41,207 nucleotides of DNA, taken from contig JAJPXU010000048.1 of assembly GCA_021205305.1 (NCBI GenBank), forward strand, positions 1 through 41,207. The letters are read 5' to 3'. The notes beneath the pieces are model-generated. The model was not told where the DNA came from. It did not search any database and saw only the letters and a program-made list of their open reading frames with translations. The DNA is from Lachnospiraceae bacterium. GTDB taxonomy: Bacteria > Bacillota > Clostridia > Lachnospirales > Lachnospiraceae. The translations under genes were made by a program, and so were the position numbers. How positions within the stretch are numbered: the first letter of the stretch is position 1; each line of letters begins with the position of its first letter. This document shows, piece after piece, positions 40,290-41,207 of the stretch.

Positions 40290-41207
40290 TTGGATAATCA
40301 GTTTGCAATCCGTGTGGATCAGGTCAGCAAGGTCTACAAACTCTATAATAAGCCCTCTGACCGTTTAAGAGACGGACTGGGGCTCACCCGCAAAAAACGC
40401 TACCGGGAACACCGCGCACTGGATCAGGTAAGTTTCACCGTACAGGAAGGGGAGACCGTCGGGATTATCGGCGTAAATGGTTCCGGAAAATCTACCATTC
40501 TGAAAATTATCACCGGCGTCCTCACTCCGACGGAGGGTTCCGTCACAGTAAACGGGCGCATCTCCGCTCTTCTGGAATTGGGAGCAGGCTTTAATATGGA
40601 GTACACTGGCATTGAAAATGTCTACCTGAACGGCTCCATGCTTGGCTTTACAGATGAAGAGATCGAGCAGCGTCTTCCGGAAATCCTGCGTTTCGCGGAC
40701 ATTGGTGACTTTGTGCATCAGCCGGTAAAGACCTATTCCAGCGGTATGTTTGTGCGTCTGGCTTTCGCGGTTGCCATCAATATTGACCCGGAAATCCTGA
40801 TCGTCGACGAGGCGCTTTCGGTCGGCGATGTATTTTTTCAGGCCAAATGCTACCACAAATTCGAAGAATTCAAAAAACAGGGAAAGACCATCCTCTTTGT
40901 CAGCCATGATCTGAGCAGCATCAGCAAATACTGTGACCGCGTGATTGTGCTGAACCAGGGAACAAAGCTGGATGAGGGAAAGCCGAAAGCCATGGTTGAT
41001 CTCTATAAACGTCTCCTGGTCCACCAGGAAGGAGAGCCGCCGCAGGGAACCGCAGAGCAAAACACAAAAGCCTGGAAACAGTCCATTGAAGTTAACCCGG
41101 AGCTTTTGGAATACGGAGAAAAACAGGCCGAAATCATTGATTTTGCTGTGACAGACGGCCGCGGTATGCTGACCAATACCGTCGAAAAAGGCAAGATCTG
41201 CACCATC
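40290..41207 (+). CDS. Polysaccharide ABC exporter ATPase (Wzt/TagH type), partial
   Basis: Absent from the ORF track because it runs off the window; 306 codons are visible. The ABC domain shows VSKVYKLYNKPSDRL, Walker A GVNGSGKST, RISALLELGAGFNMEYTG (the Wzt/TagH-specific segment), signature YSSGMFVRLAFA, Walker B ILIVDEALSVGD and switch LFVSHD. After residue 240 the chain continues (RLLVHQEGEPP ... EYGEKQAEIIDFAVTDGRG), which looks like the start of a C-terminal carbohydrate-binding domain as in Wzt, where it recognises the finished polymer. The start is a TTG (LDNQFAIRVDQ) behind AAAGGCAGG; no in-frame ATG fits better. The minus-strand ORFs here are shadows. Confidence 0.92.
   Translation, partial: MDNQFAIRVDQVSKVYKLYNKPSDRLRDGLGLTRKKRYREHRALDQVSFTVQEGETVGIIGVNGSGKSTILKIITGVLTPTEGSVTVNGRISALLELGAGFNMEYTGIENVYLNGSMLGFTDEEIEQRLPEILRFADIGDFVHQPVKTYSSGMFVRLAFAVAINIDPEILIVDEALSVGDVFFQAKCYHKFEEFKKQGKTILFVSHDLSSISKYCDRVIVLNQGTKLDEGKPKAMVDLYKRLLVHQEGEPPQGTAEQNTKAWKQSIEVNPELLEYGEKQAEIIDFAVTDGRGMLTNTVEKGKICTI

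Noticed and set aside
40365-41060. 231-aa minus-strand ORF at the right end
   Set aside because: It is antisense to a clear Wzt/TagH ATPase with all ABC motifs on the plus strand; no family resemblance.

Overview
The window looks like a chromosomal segment of a Gram-positive Clostridia, most probably a Lachnospiraceae-type gut or rumen commensal. The signs are an ECF transporter energising module, a one-chain 1306-aa PurL, a BspA-like leucine-rich surface protein, a QueT transporter, a LytTR/GHKL two-component pair, strong AGGAGG-type ribosome sites and sigma-A promoters. Genus is not resolvable from sequence alone. Most genes lie on the minus strand.

Layout. 1-2.8 kb: ecfA1-ecfA2-ecfT. 3-9.4 kb: a maltodextrin-type locus read leftward (binding protein, two permeases, 4-alpha-glucanotransferase, LacI-family regulator) with promoters and a candidate operator. 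9.4-12.8 kb: a GNAT protein, then a divergent LytTR regulator/GHKL kinase pair. 12.8-13.1 kb: a tRNA-Val/tRNA-Met operon with promoter and terminator. 13.1-15.0 kb: a PAP2 phosphatase and a decayed Y1-transposase-like gene. 15.3-22.2 kb: purL translationally coupled to a large membrane CapA-family protein. 22.3-24.9 kb: a BspA-like protein. 25.2-25.8 kb: queT behind a structured leader. 25.9-31 kb: an HPr-like protein, rpoD, a clpX with large acidic insertions, and an HtrA protease. 31-41.2 kb: a cell-surface polysaccharide locus (four glycosyl/sugar-phosphate transferases, an LCP attachment protein, rfbC, and an O-antigen/teichoic-acid-type ABC exporter that runs off the window).

The most unusual content is intergenic. 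A 264-bp non-coding element occurs twice, at 13143-13406 and 27460-27723. I compared the copies base by base and found no difference. Each copy is flanked by its own perfect 13-bp direct repeat, and the ends form a 25-bp imperfect inverted repeat (19/25). It therefore behaves like a non-autonomous transposable element (MITE). Both copies have the same orientation relative to transcription, both lie at the 3' end of a gene (PAP2, clpX), and in both the target duplication starts exactly 23 bp upstream of a TTGACA -35 box (tRNA operon, rpoD). I see no transposase for it here.

A second theme is a set of palindromic intergenic repeats. They include a hairpin with constant flanks and loop but three different, fully paired stems (covariation); two copies of a TTCAGAACAGCA-bounded repeat; a 249-bp element bounded by 20-bp inverted repeats; a 148-bp nested palindrome; and tandem 79-bp palindromic repeats in the PAP2 leader. 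The LCP gene is split by an in-frame TGA. All function calls come from recognising protein families by eye; no database search was run.
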